Origin: Noviherbaspirillum autotrophicum
Lineage (GTDB): Bacteria > Pseudomonadota > Gammaproteobacteria > Burkholderiales > Burkholderiaceae_D
DNA length: 64,000 bases
NCBI RefSeq assembly: GCF_000818395.1
Contig: NZ_JWJG01000028.1
Span: forward strand, 4,480,615-4,544,614
Reading direction: 5' to 3'
A program made the position numbers and the translations under genes. The first letter of the stretch is position 1, and every line of letters starts with the position of its first letter. Under the pieces are notes generated by a model, which saw only the letters and a program-made list of their open reading frames with translations, ran no database searches and was not told the origin of the DNA. Of this stretch, positions 8,952 through 16,675 are shown in pieces.

Positions 8952-9709
8952 GCCGCCTCCGCTGCGTGTCCACCCAGATATGCTTCCTGCACCTTGGCAT
9001 TGGCGCGGATATTGACCGGCGTATCGCACGCGATCACTTCCCCGTACACCACCACCGCAATCTTGTCGGCCAGGCCGAACACCACGCTCATGTCGTGTTC
9101 CACCATCAGCAGGCTCTTGCCGACCGTCACCTTGCGAATCAGCTCGACCGCCGCATCCGACTCCGAGCGGCTCATGCCGGCCGTCGGTTCGTCCAGCAGG
9201 ATCACTTCGGCGCCGCCGGCGATCGTGATGCCGATCTCCAGCGCGCGCTGCTCCGCGTACGTCAGCAAGCCGGCCAGCGTGTCGCGCCGGCGCTTCAGGC
9301 CAATCTGCTCCAGCACCTGCTCGGCGCGCTCGTGCGCATCCTTCAAGCCATTCAGGCGATGCCAGAACGAGTACTTGTAGCCGAGCGACCACAGCACTGC
9401 GCAGCGCAGGTTCTCGTACACCGACAGGCGGTGGAAGATGTTGGTGATCTGGAAGCTGCGCGACAGGCCGGCGCGATTGATTTCGAACGGCCGCTTGTCG
9501 ATGATGCTGTTGCCGTTCAACAGGATGTCGCCCGAGGTGACCGGGAAACGCCCGGAAATCAGGTTGAACAGGGTCGATTTGCCGGCTCCGTTGGGGCCGA
9601 TGATGGCCACGCGCTCGCCTTTGGCGACTTGCAGGCTGGCGCCGCGGATGATTTCGGATTTGCCGAAGCTCTTGCGGACTTCCTTGAGTTCGAGGGACCA
9701 GGCGCTCAT
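8948..9709 (-). CDS. livG: HAAT ABC transporter ATP-binding protein LivG
   Basis: First ATPase of the HAAT importer, 253 residues. Walker A GPNGAGKST and Walker B VILLDEPTAGM are canonical, and the H-loop His is present (MVEHDMSVVF). The ABC signature reads LTYAEQ, so the usual Gly of LS(G/Y)GEQ is Ala. The gene begins with ATGA overlap on the livM stop, and its own stop overlaps livF, so livM-livG-livF are tightly coupled. GGAGA precedes the ATG. Confidence 0.96.
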   Translation of the reverse strand: MSAWSLELKEVRKSFGKSEIIRGASLQVAKGERVAIIGPNGAGKSTLFNLISGRFPVTSGDILLNGNSIIDKRPFEINRAGLSRSFQITNIFHRLSVYENLRCAVLWSLGYKYSFWHRLNGLKDAHERAEQVLEQIGLKRRRDTLAGLLTYAEQRALEIGITIAGGAEVILLDEPTAGMSRSESDAAVELIRKVTVGKSLLMVEHDMSVVFGLADKIAVVVYGEVIACDTPVNIRANAKVQEAYLGGHAAEAA

Positions 9710-11004
9710 GCTTGTCTCCGGATCAGTTCTTCAATGTCGCTATTGGCCTGGCCCCAGGCTTGAATGAAGCCTTTCCTGGCCAGCCAGAAGCCGGCGGCGC
9801 CGAGGGCGAACAGGATAGCGGCGATCAGCCAGGGGCCCGGCTGGGCGGTATCGGCCAGGAAGCCGAACAGCTTCATTTCGGTGCCGTTCGCCGAATCCAG
9901 CGTCAGGTGGTACAGCATCTCGATGGCGACCGCCACGCCCAGCAAGGCCACGGCCGCCGTGGCGCACACGGCCAGAAGGCGCGGGGCAACGGGTTTGAAT
10001 TTGCCGAACTTCACCAGCCGCAGGTTCATCATGAGGATGCTGGCCACGCCGCCCGGCGCATACATCACGATGACGATGAAGAACACGCCCAGATACAGCT
10101 GCCACGCCTTGGTGAAGTCCGACAGCAGCACGGTCAGGAACACGCCGATGATGGCGCCGATCATCGGGCCGAAGAAGAAGCCGACACCGCCGATGAAGGT
10201 AAACAGCAGGATTGCGCCGGAGCGCATGGCACTGACATTCTCGGCGGTGACGATTTCAAAGTTGATGGCCGACAGGCCGCCGGAAATGCCGGCGAAGAAG
10301 CCTGCCAGAATCAGCGTCAGGTAGCGCGCCCACTGCGTGTCGTAGCCGATGAACTCGACCCGTTCCGGGTTGTCGCGCACGGCATTGATGATGCGCCCCA
10401 GCGGCGTCTGCGTGAAGGCATACATGCCGATGGTGGCGATGAACAGCCAGAACGCGATCAGGTAATACACCTGGATCTGCGGCCCGAAGGTGATGCCCAG
10501 GAACGGTTCGCCATAGACGCGGTTGGTCGTGATGCCGCCCTCGCCGCCGAAGAATTCCGGGAACATCAGCGAGCAGGCGAACACCAGTTCAACGATGCCC
10601 AGCGTAATCATTGCAAACGTGGTGCCCGACTTCTTGGTCGTCACATAGCCGAACAGGGCGCCGAAGAACATGCCGGCCAGCCCGCCCACCAGCGGCACCA
10701 GGGTGACCGGCATCCAGATGGTGCCGGCCGCGGCCAGGTTCATCGCATGGATGGCGAAGAACGCGCCCAGCCCGGAGTACACCGCATGGCCGAACGACAG
10801 CATGCCGCCCTGCCCCAGCAGCATGTTGTAGGACAAGCCAAAGATCATCACGGTGCCCATGGTGGACAGTACCGACAGCGATGCGCCCTTGTCGAAGACC
10901 AGCGGAGCGACGATCAGGATCAGTGCGAAGCTGGTCCACAGCAGCCAGCGGGCGAGATTCATCGGTTTGTATTTCATGGTATGGCTCATCGTTACGGCAC
11001 TCAT
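9706..11004 (-). CDS. livM: HAAT ABC transporter permease LivM
   Basis: Inner-membrane permease of the HAAT importer, 432 residues with about ten hydrophobic segments, including the LivM-type stretch GQGGMLSFGHAVYSGLGAFF. The last about 90 residues add further hydrophobic segments and a charged tail (ARKGFIQAWGQANSDIEELI), longer than compact LivM proteins. A GGGAGGG stands before the ATG. Its start is one base from the livH stop and its end overlaps livG. Confidence 0.95.
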   Translation of the reverse strand: MSAVTMSHTMKYKPMNLARWLLWTSFALILIVAPLVFDKGASLSVLSTMGTVMIFGLSYNMLLGQGGMLSFGHAVYSGLGAFFAIHAMNLAAAGTIWMPVTLVPLVGGLAGMFFGALFGYVTTKKSGTTFAMITLGIVELVFACSLMFPEFFGGEGGITTNRVYGEPFLGITFGPQIQVYYLIAFWLFIATIGMYAFTQTPLGRIINAVRDNPERVEFIGYDTQWARYLTLILAGFFAGISGGLSAINFEIVTAENVSAMRSGAILLFTFIGGVGFFFGPMIGAIIGVFLTVLLSDFTKAWQLYLGVFFIVIVMYAPGGVASILMMNLRLVKFGKFKPVAPRLLAVCATAAVALLGVAVAIEMLYHLTLDSANGTEMKLFGFLADTAQPGPWLIAAILFALGAAGFWLARKGFIQAWGQANSDIEELIRRQA

Positions 11005-11005
11005 C

Positions 11006-11953
11006 TCAACCCTCCCGCGTTCCCATCAGGCCGCGCGGCCTGAAGATCAGAATCAGCACCAGCAGCAAATACGGCATGATCGGCGCCACCTGCGAAATGG
11101 TGAGCTTCAATACCGGATAGCCGAACGTCTCGGCGCCCAGCGCCATGCCCATCGTCGAAAACAGATTCAGGAACGAGTAGTCGAGCGCGACGGCGAACGT
11201 CTGCAGCACGCCGATCAGCAGCGAGGCCAGCAAGGCGCCCACCAGCGAGCCCATGCCGCCGACCACCACCACCACGAAGATGATGCTGCCGACGGTGGCC
11301 GCCATGCCCGGCTCGGTGACGAACGCATTGCCGCCGATGACGCCGGCCAGGCCGGCCAGCGCGCAGCCGCTGCCGAACACCAGCATGAACACGCGCGGCA
11401 CGTTGTGCCCGAGCGCCTCGACCATATCGGGGTGCGTCAAGGCCGCCTGGATCACCAGGCCGATGCGGGTCTTGGTCAGCACCAGGTAGATCGACAGCAG
11501 CATGAGCAGCGCGATCAACATCATGAAGCCGCGGTAGATCGGGAAGGTGGTGGAAAACAGCGTGAACAGCGGGCCGTCCAGCTCGGCGGGAATCGGGTAC
11601 GGCACGGCCGCCTTGCCCCACACCAGCTGCACCAGCTCGACCACGACATACGACAGGCCGAAGGTGAACAGCAGTTCCGGGATATGGCCGTACTTGTGCA
11701 CCGAGCGCAGGCCGTAGCGCTCGACCACGGCGCCGATGGCGCCGACGGCCAGCGGCGCGATGAACAGCGCCGGCCAGAAGCCGAGCTTGGTGCTGATGGT
11801 ATAGGCGAAGTAGGCGCCCAGCATGTAAAAGCTGGCATGGGCAAAATTGAGCACGCCCATCATGCTGAAGATCAACGTCAGGCCCGACGACAGCATGAAC
11901 AGCAACAGCCCGTAGCTCAGACCGTTCAGCAGGGTAATGAAGGAAAATTCCAC
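11006..11953 (-). CDS. livH: HAAT ABC transporter permease LivH
   Basis: Partner permease, 315 residues, with the typical start FITLLNGLSYGLLLFMLSSG and the family motif GVLNFAHASFYMLGAYFAY. The start codon is GTG, placed after AGAGG; there is no nearby ATG in frame before the first membrane segment. It follows the binding protein gene by 170 bp that contain a small hairpin, which could lower permease expression relative to the binding protein. Confidence 0.95.
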   Translation of the reverse strand: MEFSFITLLNGLSYGLLLFMLSSGLTLIFSMMGVLNFAHASFYMLGAYFAYTISTKLGFWPALFIAPLAVGAIGAVVERYGLRSVHKYGHIPELLFTFGLSYVVVELVQLVWGKAAVPYPIPAELDGPLFTLFSTTFPIYRGFMMLIALLMLLSIYLVLTKTRIGLVIQAALTHPDMVEALGHNVPRVFMLVFGSGCALAGLAGVIGGNAFVTEPGMAATVGSIIFVVVVVGGMGSLVGALLASLLIGVLQTFAVALDYSFLNLFSTMGMALGAETFGYPVLKLTISQVAPIMPYLLLVLILIFRPRGLMGTREG

Positions 11954-12056
11954 GGCAAACCTCTATTCGACAAATCGGAAACATGGGAGACGACGCAGCT
12001 CCACCGCGATGGAATGCGACACGAATGGAGCATCAGAAACGCGCGGCATGCACCGC

Positions 12057-12082
12057 CGGATTCTTGCAGGCGCAGGAATCCG
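12057..12082 (-). other. hairpin between binding-protein gene and livH
   Basis: A 7-bp perfect stem CGGATTC/GAATCCG with a 12-nt loop lies between the binding protein stop and livH. There is no U-tract, so it is more likely an mRNA 3'-end stabiliser or attenuation structure within the operon than a full terminator. Confidence 0.35.
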
Positions 12083-12123
12083 TTCCGGTTGTTGTTAATC
12101 CTTGAGCGGGAAGCAGGCCCGAT

Positions 12124-13368
12124 TTACGGCTTGGCGGGGCGCTTCATCTGGCAGGACGTCGGCTGGGTGGCGACATAAGTGTCGATCTTCTGCTCGGTGC
12201 GCCAGCCGTAGCCCGTGTTTTCCTGGTCGTACTTCACCTTCTTGCCGTCCGTCTTGGCCCAGGTGACGACATACAGCGGCTGCTGCAGCTGGTGATCCGC
12301 CTTGCGCATTTCGACTTCGCCATTCAGGCTCTTGACCTTCATGCCTTCCATCGCGTACGCCACCTTCACCGGGTCGCTCGACTTCGTGTCCTTGACCGCT
12401 TTGGACAGCATCTGAACGATGGTGTAGGTCGGAATCATGTAGAGGTCGTCGTTATATTTCTTCTTGAAAGACTCGACCATTTCCTTGCCGGAGAAGGATT
12501 CGTTGTTCGGATGCCAGTTGAACACCAGTTTCACGCGTTCCGCGCCCGAAGCGCCCACGGCAGTCGGCACTCCGCTGGTATTGCCGTAATAGGTGTAGAA
12601 ATTGGCCTTCAGGTCGGCATCCTTGGCGGCTTTCACCAGCAGGCCGAGATCGGCGCCCCAGTTGCCGGTAATGACAGTGTCCGCGCCGGACGCCTTGATC
12701 TTGGCGACGTAAGGCGCGAAATCCTTCACGGTCGCGATCGGATGCAGGTCGTCGCCGACGATCTGGATGTCCGGGCGCTTGCGCCTCAACATCTCCTTCG
12801 CGGCACGCGACACTTGGTGGCCGTGCGCGTAGTTCTGACCAATGATATAGACCTTCTTGATGCTCTGGTCTTTCGCCAGGTAGGAGGTCAGCGCCTCCAT
12901 CTTCATGTCGGTGTTCGCATCGAAACGGAAATGCCAGAAGCTGCACTTGCTGTTGGTCATGTCTGGATCGATGGCGGCGTGATTCATATAGAGCACTTCC
13001 TTGCCGGGATTGCGCTCGTTATATTTGTTGATCGCGTCGACCAGCGCCAGTCCGACGCCGGAACCGTTGCCCTGGACGATGAAGCGGAAGCCGTGGTCGA
13101 TCGCCGCTTTCAGCTGCGTCAGCGATTCCTGCACGCTGCCTTTGTTATCGAAGGGTACGAATTCCAGCGTGTCATTGCCGGCCCATTTCTGCTGGTTCGC
13201 CATTTCAGCGAACATCTGGTAGCTCTTCAATTCATTCTGCCCTACCGGCGCAAAAGCACCGGACAAGGTATCGATGAAGGCGATTTTTACGGTCTCTGCG
13301 GATGCGGCGGAAGCGGCCAGCGTGGCGGCGGTGGACAGTGCGAGTACGAACGGACGGTATACAGTCAT
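12124..13368 (-). CDS. HAAT ABC transporter substrate-binding protein (operon-linked)
   Basis: Periplasmic binding protein of 414 residues, first gene of the liv operon. The ATG at 13368 follows AGGAGGAGACTC and gives a clear signal peptide ending ASAASAE, with mature start TVKIAFIDTLSGAFAPVGQ. The frame continues open upstream but lacks signal and ribosome-site character. The long Peripla_BP_6 fold with YMNHAAIDPDMTNSKCSFWHF resembles HAAT binding proteins assigned to fatty or aromatic acids rather than classical LivJ; that substrate idea is inference. Expression is probably driven by the conserved promoter at 13415-13458, leaving a short leader. Confidence 0.92.
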   Translation of the reverse strand: MTVYRPFVLALSTAATLAASAASAETVKIAFIDTLSGAFAPVGQNELKSYQMFAEMANQQKWAGNDTLEFVPFDNKGSVQESLTQLKAAIDHGFRFIVQGNGSGVGLALVDAINKYNERNPGKEVLYMNHAAIDPDMTNSKCSFWHFRFDANTDMKMEALTSYLAKDQSIKKVYIIGQNYAHGHQVSRAAKEMLRRKRPDIQIVGDDLHPIATVKDFAPYVAKIKASGADTVITGNWGADLGLLVKAAKDADLKANFYTYYGNTSGVPTAVGASGAERVKLVFNWHPNNESFSGKEMVESFKKKYNDDLYMIPTYTIVQMLSKAVKDTKSSDPVKVAYAMEGMKVKSLNGEVEMRKADHQLQQPLYVVTWAKTDGKKVKYDQENTGYGWRTEQKIDTYVATQPTSCQMKRPAKP

Positions 13369-13414
13369 GAGTCTCCTCCTGTTGAGATAGAAATAGTGTT
13401 TTTGTTGTGGAGAG

Positions 13415-13458
13415 ACTGTAAGGATTGGCACGGCTACCGTCAGTGGCCGTTGCGGCCA
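13415..13458 (-). promoter_or_regulatory. conserved palindrome plus sigma70-type promoter of the liv operon
   Basis: Minus strand: palindrome TGGCCG-CAA-CGGCCA (13444-13458), abutting -35-like CTGACG (13438-13443), 17-bp spacer, -10-like TACAGT (13415-13420). The -10 is embedded in CTTACAGT, identical to the copy at 8040-8083. An AAAGCCA motif also lies upstream of the palindrome in both copies. Confidence 0.7.
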
Positions 13459-13538
13459 AGTTTCTGGCTTTCCGGGACAACCTGCCGGTTGGCGCAAACG
13501 GACAGGCATTGTGCAAATTCGGCGAATTTTTCGGCCAG

Positions 13539-14489
13539 TCAACGACTAGTGGCCGACCGCGGTGTCATCGGCGTGATTTTCAGCTCGCCGTTTTGCATAG
13601 GCTGGGAAAGAATCTTGTAGACGTCGATATCCACGACGCGCTTGGTGTTGGGCGTGAATCGGCTGCGCCTTCCCTGCAGCGTGCCGCGATAGGACCAGTG
13701 ATCGACGATGTGTACCTGGCGCAACCCGTCGTCCTCTTCCACGATGCCGACTGGCCCGACGTACGGCCAGACTTCCGCCTGCAGCTGTTCCAGCGCTTCA
13801 CGCAGACGCGCCTGATGAACATGAGGCGGCTCCTTGCCGATGCAGGCGCCATTGCAATGTCCGATCTGGCACGCGAAACAGGCACGGCCGCGCGTGGCCG
13901 TTTCCAGCCCGAGCAGCGCCGGACACAGGCGATGCCTGCGCACCAGGGCGCGCAAGCCTTCCTGTGCCGCACTGCGCGACGCAAACAAACCATACAGCGT
14001 GGACTGCTCCGAAACATCGGACTCGTACGAGCCAACCGGCTGCACCAGGAGAGAATCTTCAACGAACCTGAGCGAAAATACCTCTCCCACGCCGCGCAGC
14101 AGCACATTGAAGCGCGGCTGCAGTTGCTTGATCAACTGCGACTCCCGCAGCAGCGCACCGACCTCGCCTGCCGTACGCTCGAATTCCACGCTGTGCGCTT
14201 CCTGCAGCATGGCTGCCTCCTGCGGACAGCGCAGGTGGGATAAAATCCGCGCGCGAATATTGATGCTCTTCCCGATATAGACCGGCACGCGATGCCGGTC
14301 GAGAAAATAGTAGACGCCGGGCTTGCATGGTAATGCGTCAATACTGTCGCGTTCGATATGCTCCGGATAATCGAAATTCCCGGTCGGACTCGGGGGCATG
14401 ACGAGCCCGATGGAAGTAACTCTGGGTCGCATCGTGGCTGCAATAGGCAAAAATCCAATAAAAACTTCGGATGCATCTTGCAATTTCAT
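13539..14489 (-). CDS. cho: Cho-type GIY-YIG excinuclease
   Basis: UvrC-homologue nuclease making the 3' incision beside a lesion during nucleotide excision repair, acting with UvrA/UvrB. The 316-residue frame carries the GIY-YIG core LPCKPGVYYF and VPVYIGKSINIRARILSHL, then TAGEVGALLRESQLIKQLQP, as in E. coli Cho. A YPEH just before the core also matches Cho. The middle holds a Cys cluster (RACFACQIGHCNGACIGKE). It lacks the UvrB-binding, HhH and RNase H-like parts of full UvrC. The start is uncertain: ATGs at 14489, 14432 and 14399 all lack a strong ribosome site, and the conserved part begins only near residue 40. Confidence 0.9.
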   Translation of the reverse strand: MKLQDASEVFIGFLPIAATMRPRVTSIGLVMPPSPTGNFDYPEHIERDSIDALPCKPGVYYFLDRHRVPVYIGKSINIRARILSHLRCPQEAAMLQEAHSVEFERTAGEVGALLRESQLIKQLQPRFNVLLRGVGEVFSLRFVEDSLLVQPVGSYESDVSEQSTLYGLFASRSAAQEGLRALVRRHRLCPALLGLETATRGRACFACQIGHCNGACIGKEPPHVHQARLREALEQLQAEVWPYVGPVGIVEEDDGLRQVHIVDHWSYRGTLQGRRSRFTPNTKRVVDIDVYKILSQPMQNGELKITPMTPRSATSR

Positions 14490-14593
14490 TCATAGACGAC
14501 TGCGACGACCGGCCCATCCTTGATTGCTTCGAAATCCGGTGCCGCAAAAAGTTCTCGCCCGCATCCAATTCGACACGAATCACCGCCCTTACT

Positions 14594-15556
14594 TCACCGC
14601 GCCTTCTTCGCCGGCCGCAGCTTGGCTGCATCCCGATGAAAAGCGCCCAGCTGCCTGCGCACCACTTCCTGCCCGTTGTCGATGACGAATTCCTGAAACG
14701 CCGCCGCCACTTTCGGGATGGGCTGGTCGACCAGATGCATCACATACCAGTCTGCCTCGACCGGGTTTTCCGGCATCGGCAGCATGCGCACTAGTCCGGC
14801 TTCGAACTCCAGCGTGCAGGCATGCACCGAGAGGAAAGCCACGCCGAGGCCGGCGACGACCATGCGCTTGATTGCCTCGTTGCTGGACAGCTCGGAGCCG
14901 ATGCGCAGCGGGTAGCCGGCTTCCTTGAACAGGCGTTCGATGGTGGTGCGCGTGCCCGACCCGTGCTCGCGCACCAGCAGGTTGGCTTCCATGATGTCGG
15001 CCAGCGCGACCCTTTTCTTCTTCATCAGCGGATGCGCGGGGCTGGCGATAAAAGCCATCGGATGGCGCGCGAACCGCGTCGCATTGGTGCGCAGTTCGCG
15101 CGGCGGCGTCCCCATGATCGCCAGATCGATTTCATGCTTGCTCAGCATGTTGACGATTTCATTGCGGTTGCCGACTTGCAGCTTGATGCGCACATCGGGC
15201 CGCTCGGTGGTGAACTGCACCAGCATCGGCGGCAGCAGATATTCGGCGGTGGTGATGGCGCCGATGCGTAGGGTGCCGCTGATGACGCCTTTCAATGCGG
15301 CGACTTCATCGGCCGCCTCGTCCCACAGGCGCAGGATGCGCTCGGCAAATTCGACCATCACTTCGCCGGCCGCCGTCAGCTGTATCTTCCGCCCGACCTT
15401 GCGCGTGAGCGGCGTGCCGGCGGCCTCTTCCAGCATGCGCAACTGCAGCGAGACCGCCGGCTGCGTCACATGCAAGGCTTCGGCAGCGCGCGACACGCTG
15501 TCGTGGCGCGCCACCAGCAAGAGCGCCTGCAATTGCTTGAAGCTTGCATGATGCAT
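14594..15556 (-). CDS. LysR-family regulator, CbbR-like
   Basis: DNA-binding regulator of 320 residues with an N-terminal winged HTH (FKQLQALLLVARHDSVSRAA) and a LysR effector domain. The whole sequence, including AITTAEYLLPPML and the GLGVAFLS region, resembles CbbR regulators of carbon-fixation operons. No RuBisCO or other Calvin-cycle gene is visible in the window. The gene is divergent from a CbbY-like HAD gene, with a LysR-type palindrome between them, the usual arrangement for a LysR regulator and its target. The true effector is unknown. Confidence 0.92.
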   Translation of the reverse strand: MHHASFKQLQALLLVARHDSVSRAAEALHVTQPAVSLQLRMLEEAAGTPLTRKVGRKIQLTAAGEVMVEFAERILRLWDEAADEVAALKGVISGTLRIGAITTAEYLLPPMLVQFTTERPDVRIKLQVGNRNEIVNMLSKHEIDLAIMGTPPRELRTNATRFARHPMAFIASPAHPLMKKKRVALADIMEANLLVREHGSGTRTTIERLFKEAGYPLRIGSELSSNEAIKRMVVAGLGVAFLSVHACTLEFEAGLVRMLPMPENPVEADWYVMHLVDQPIPKVAAAFQEFVIDNGQEVVRRQLGAFHRDAAKLRPAKKAR

Positions 15557-15566
15557 AAGCTACTCC

Positions 15567-15583
15567 TTATGAAATATACATAA
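15567..15583. promoter_or_regulatory. LysR-type palindrome in the divergent promoter region
   Basis: TTATG-N7-CATAA (15567-15583), an AT-rich inverted repeat with a T-N11-A core, ten bases upstream of the LysR start codon and about 105 bp before the HAD gene. Its place and shape fit an autoregulatory LysR site. Confidence 0.5.
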
Positions 15584-15687
15584 AAATTAATTTTTCTTTT
15601 GAATTGCTTGCGCTTATATTAACAGTGAACGGCACGGATTTTTCGCCTGCCTTGTATCTCGGATCAAACAACACCACGGGTCACATC

Positions 15688-16479
15688 ATGGGAATCGAAG
15701 TACTCGCACTCGCACTGGATGGCGTCATTTTCGATACGGAAGACGCGCATCTGAAATCCTGCAACGCGGCGTTCGAAAGCTGCGGGCTGGAACTGCGCTG
15801 GTCGATGCAACAGTTCCGCGAAGCGGCGCGCGCATGGGGGCCGAACAATGCATTGGCAGCTGTCGTCGAAAAGATTTCCCCGCCGGCGTCACCGCGTGAC
15901 GCTGCGCGGCTGCTGCAGGAAAAGCAACGCCTGTTCCGCGACATCATCCTGGCCAGGGTTCCGGCCGTGCATTCCGGCTGCGCGCAGCTGATGGAAGACG
16001 CGATCGAGAGCGGCTGCAAGCTGGCCATCGTCACCGACATGCCGGTGCAAACGGCGACCGCCCTGCTCGACCGCGCGTTCGGCGACGCGCTGACCAAAAT
16101 GTTTGCGGTCGTGGTGAGCGGCGCGAATTTCAACTCATCCAGCGACAACGGGCCTTACCACCTCGTATTGCGCACCGTGGGCGTCGAGGCTGCGCAATGC
16201 GCGGCAATCGACGGCTCGGCTCCGGCGCTGCGATCGGCGCAGCAGGCGGGCGTCTGGACCGTCGCCTCCACGCCCTATGAAAAGGATATCGCGCGCATCT
16301 CCGGCGCGGACCTGTGGTGCCCGAACCTGCAGGAATTGCGCAACCTGGCGGGGCGCAAAACAACGCCATCCAGGGCCGCCGCTTTCGTCACATTTGCCGC
16401 CTTGAAGTCGAGCAAGCAAGGCCGCCAGCCAGTTATGCCGGCCTCCCGGCAGCCGATGCCGCTGCGCGCAAGCATTTAG
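15688..16479 (+). CDS. CbbY-like HAD-superfamily protein with degenerate active site
   Basis: 263 residues with HAD-like cap and core and clear alignment to CbbY sugar-bisphosphate phosphatases (FDTEDAHLKSCNAAFESCGL). Motif I, normally DxDG(T/V), reads ALDG (residues 9-12): the nucleophilic Asp is Ala, encoded GCA. Motif II keeps Thr (AIVTDMP). Motif III, normally KPxPDxY, reads SSDNGPYHLVL with no Lys. Motif IV reads AIDGS rather than EDS. Hydrolase activity is therefore unlikely; a regulatory or binding role is more plausible. The frame is long, intact and has no stops, so it is not a decaying pseudogene. ATG 15688 is chosen because the HAD strand begins at once; a TTG at 15604 is in frame. 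Confidence 0.85.
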   Translation: MGIEVLALALDGVIFDTEDAHLKSCNAAFESCGLELRWSMQQFREAARAWGPNNALAAVVEKISPPASPRDAARLLQEKQRLFRDIILARVPAVHSGCAQLMEDAIESGCKLAIVTDMPVQTATALLDRAFGDALTKMFAVVVSGANFNSSSDNGPYHLVLRTVGVEAAQCAAIDGSAPALRSAQQAGVWTVASTPYEKDIARISGADLWCPNLQELRNLAGRKTTPSRAAAFVTFAALKSSKQGRQPVMPASRQPMPLRASI

Positions 16480-16481
16480 CA

Positions 16482-16520
16482 GCCGGTCATCCGCGTGCAG
16501 GCCGGCTGGGGATGACCGGC
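16482..16520 (+). terminator. hairpin after the HAD gene
   Basis: An 11-bp perfect stem, GCCGGTCATCC pairing with GGATGACCGGC across a 17-nt loop, begins two bases after the stop codon. There is no U-tract, so termination by itself is doubtful. Confidence 0.35.
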
Positions 16521-16675
16521 GGCACGCCGGAACATTTGTCAATGATGCAGCACCGCCGATGCATGGGATAACCGTGCGGCTGACGTGCGCCCTGACGCTT
16601 TGCGACGCGGCGGCCCGTGCCGTGCCCTGCGGGCAGGCTTGAATACCGAATTTTCAATTTGTCTGGAGACGCGAT

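Noticed and set aside
13424-13431. TTGGCACG on the plus strand as a sigma54 -24 element
   Set aside because: The -12 element (TTGCW) is missing at the required spacing and there is no plus-strand gene to drive.
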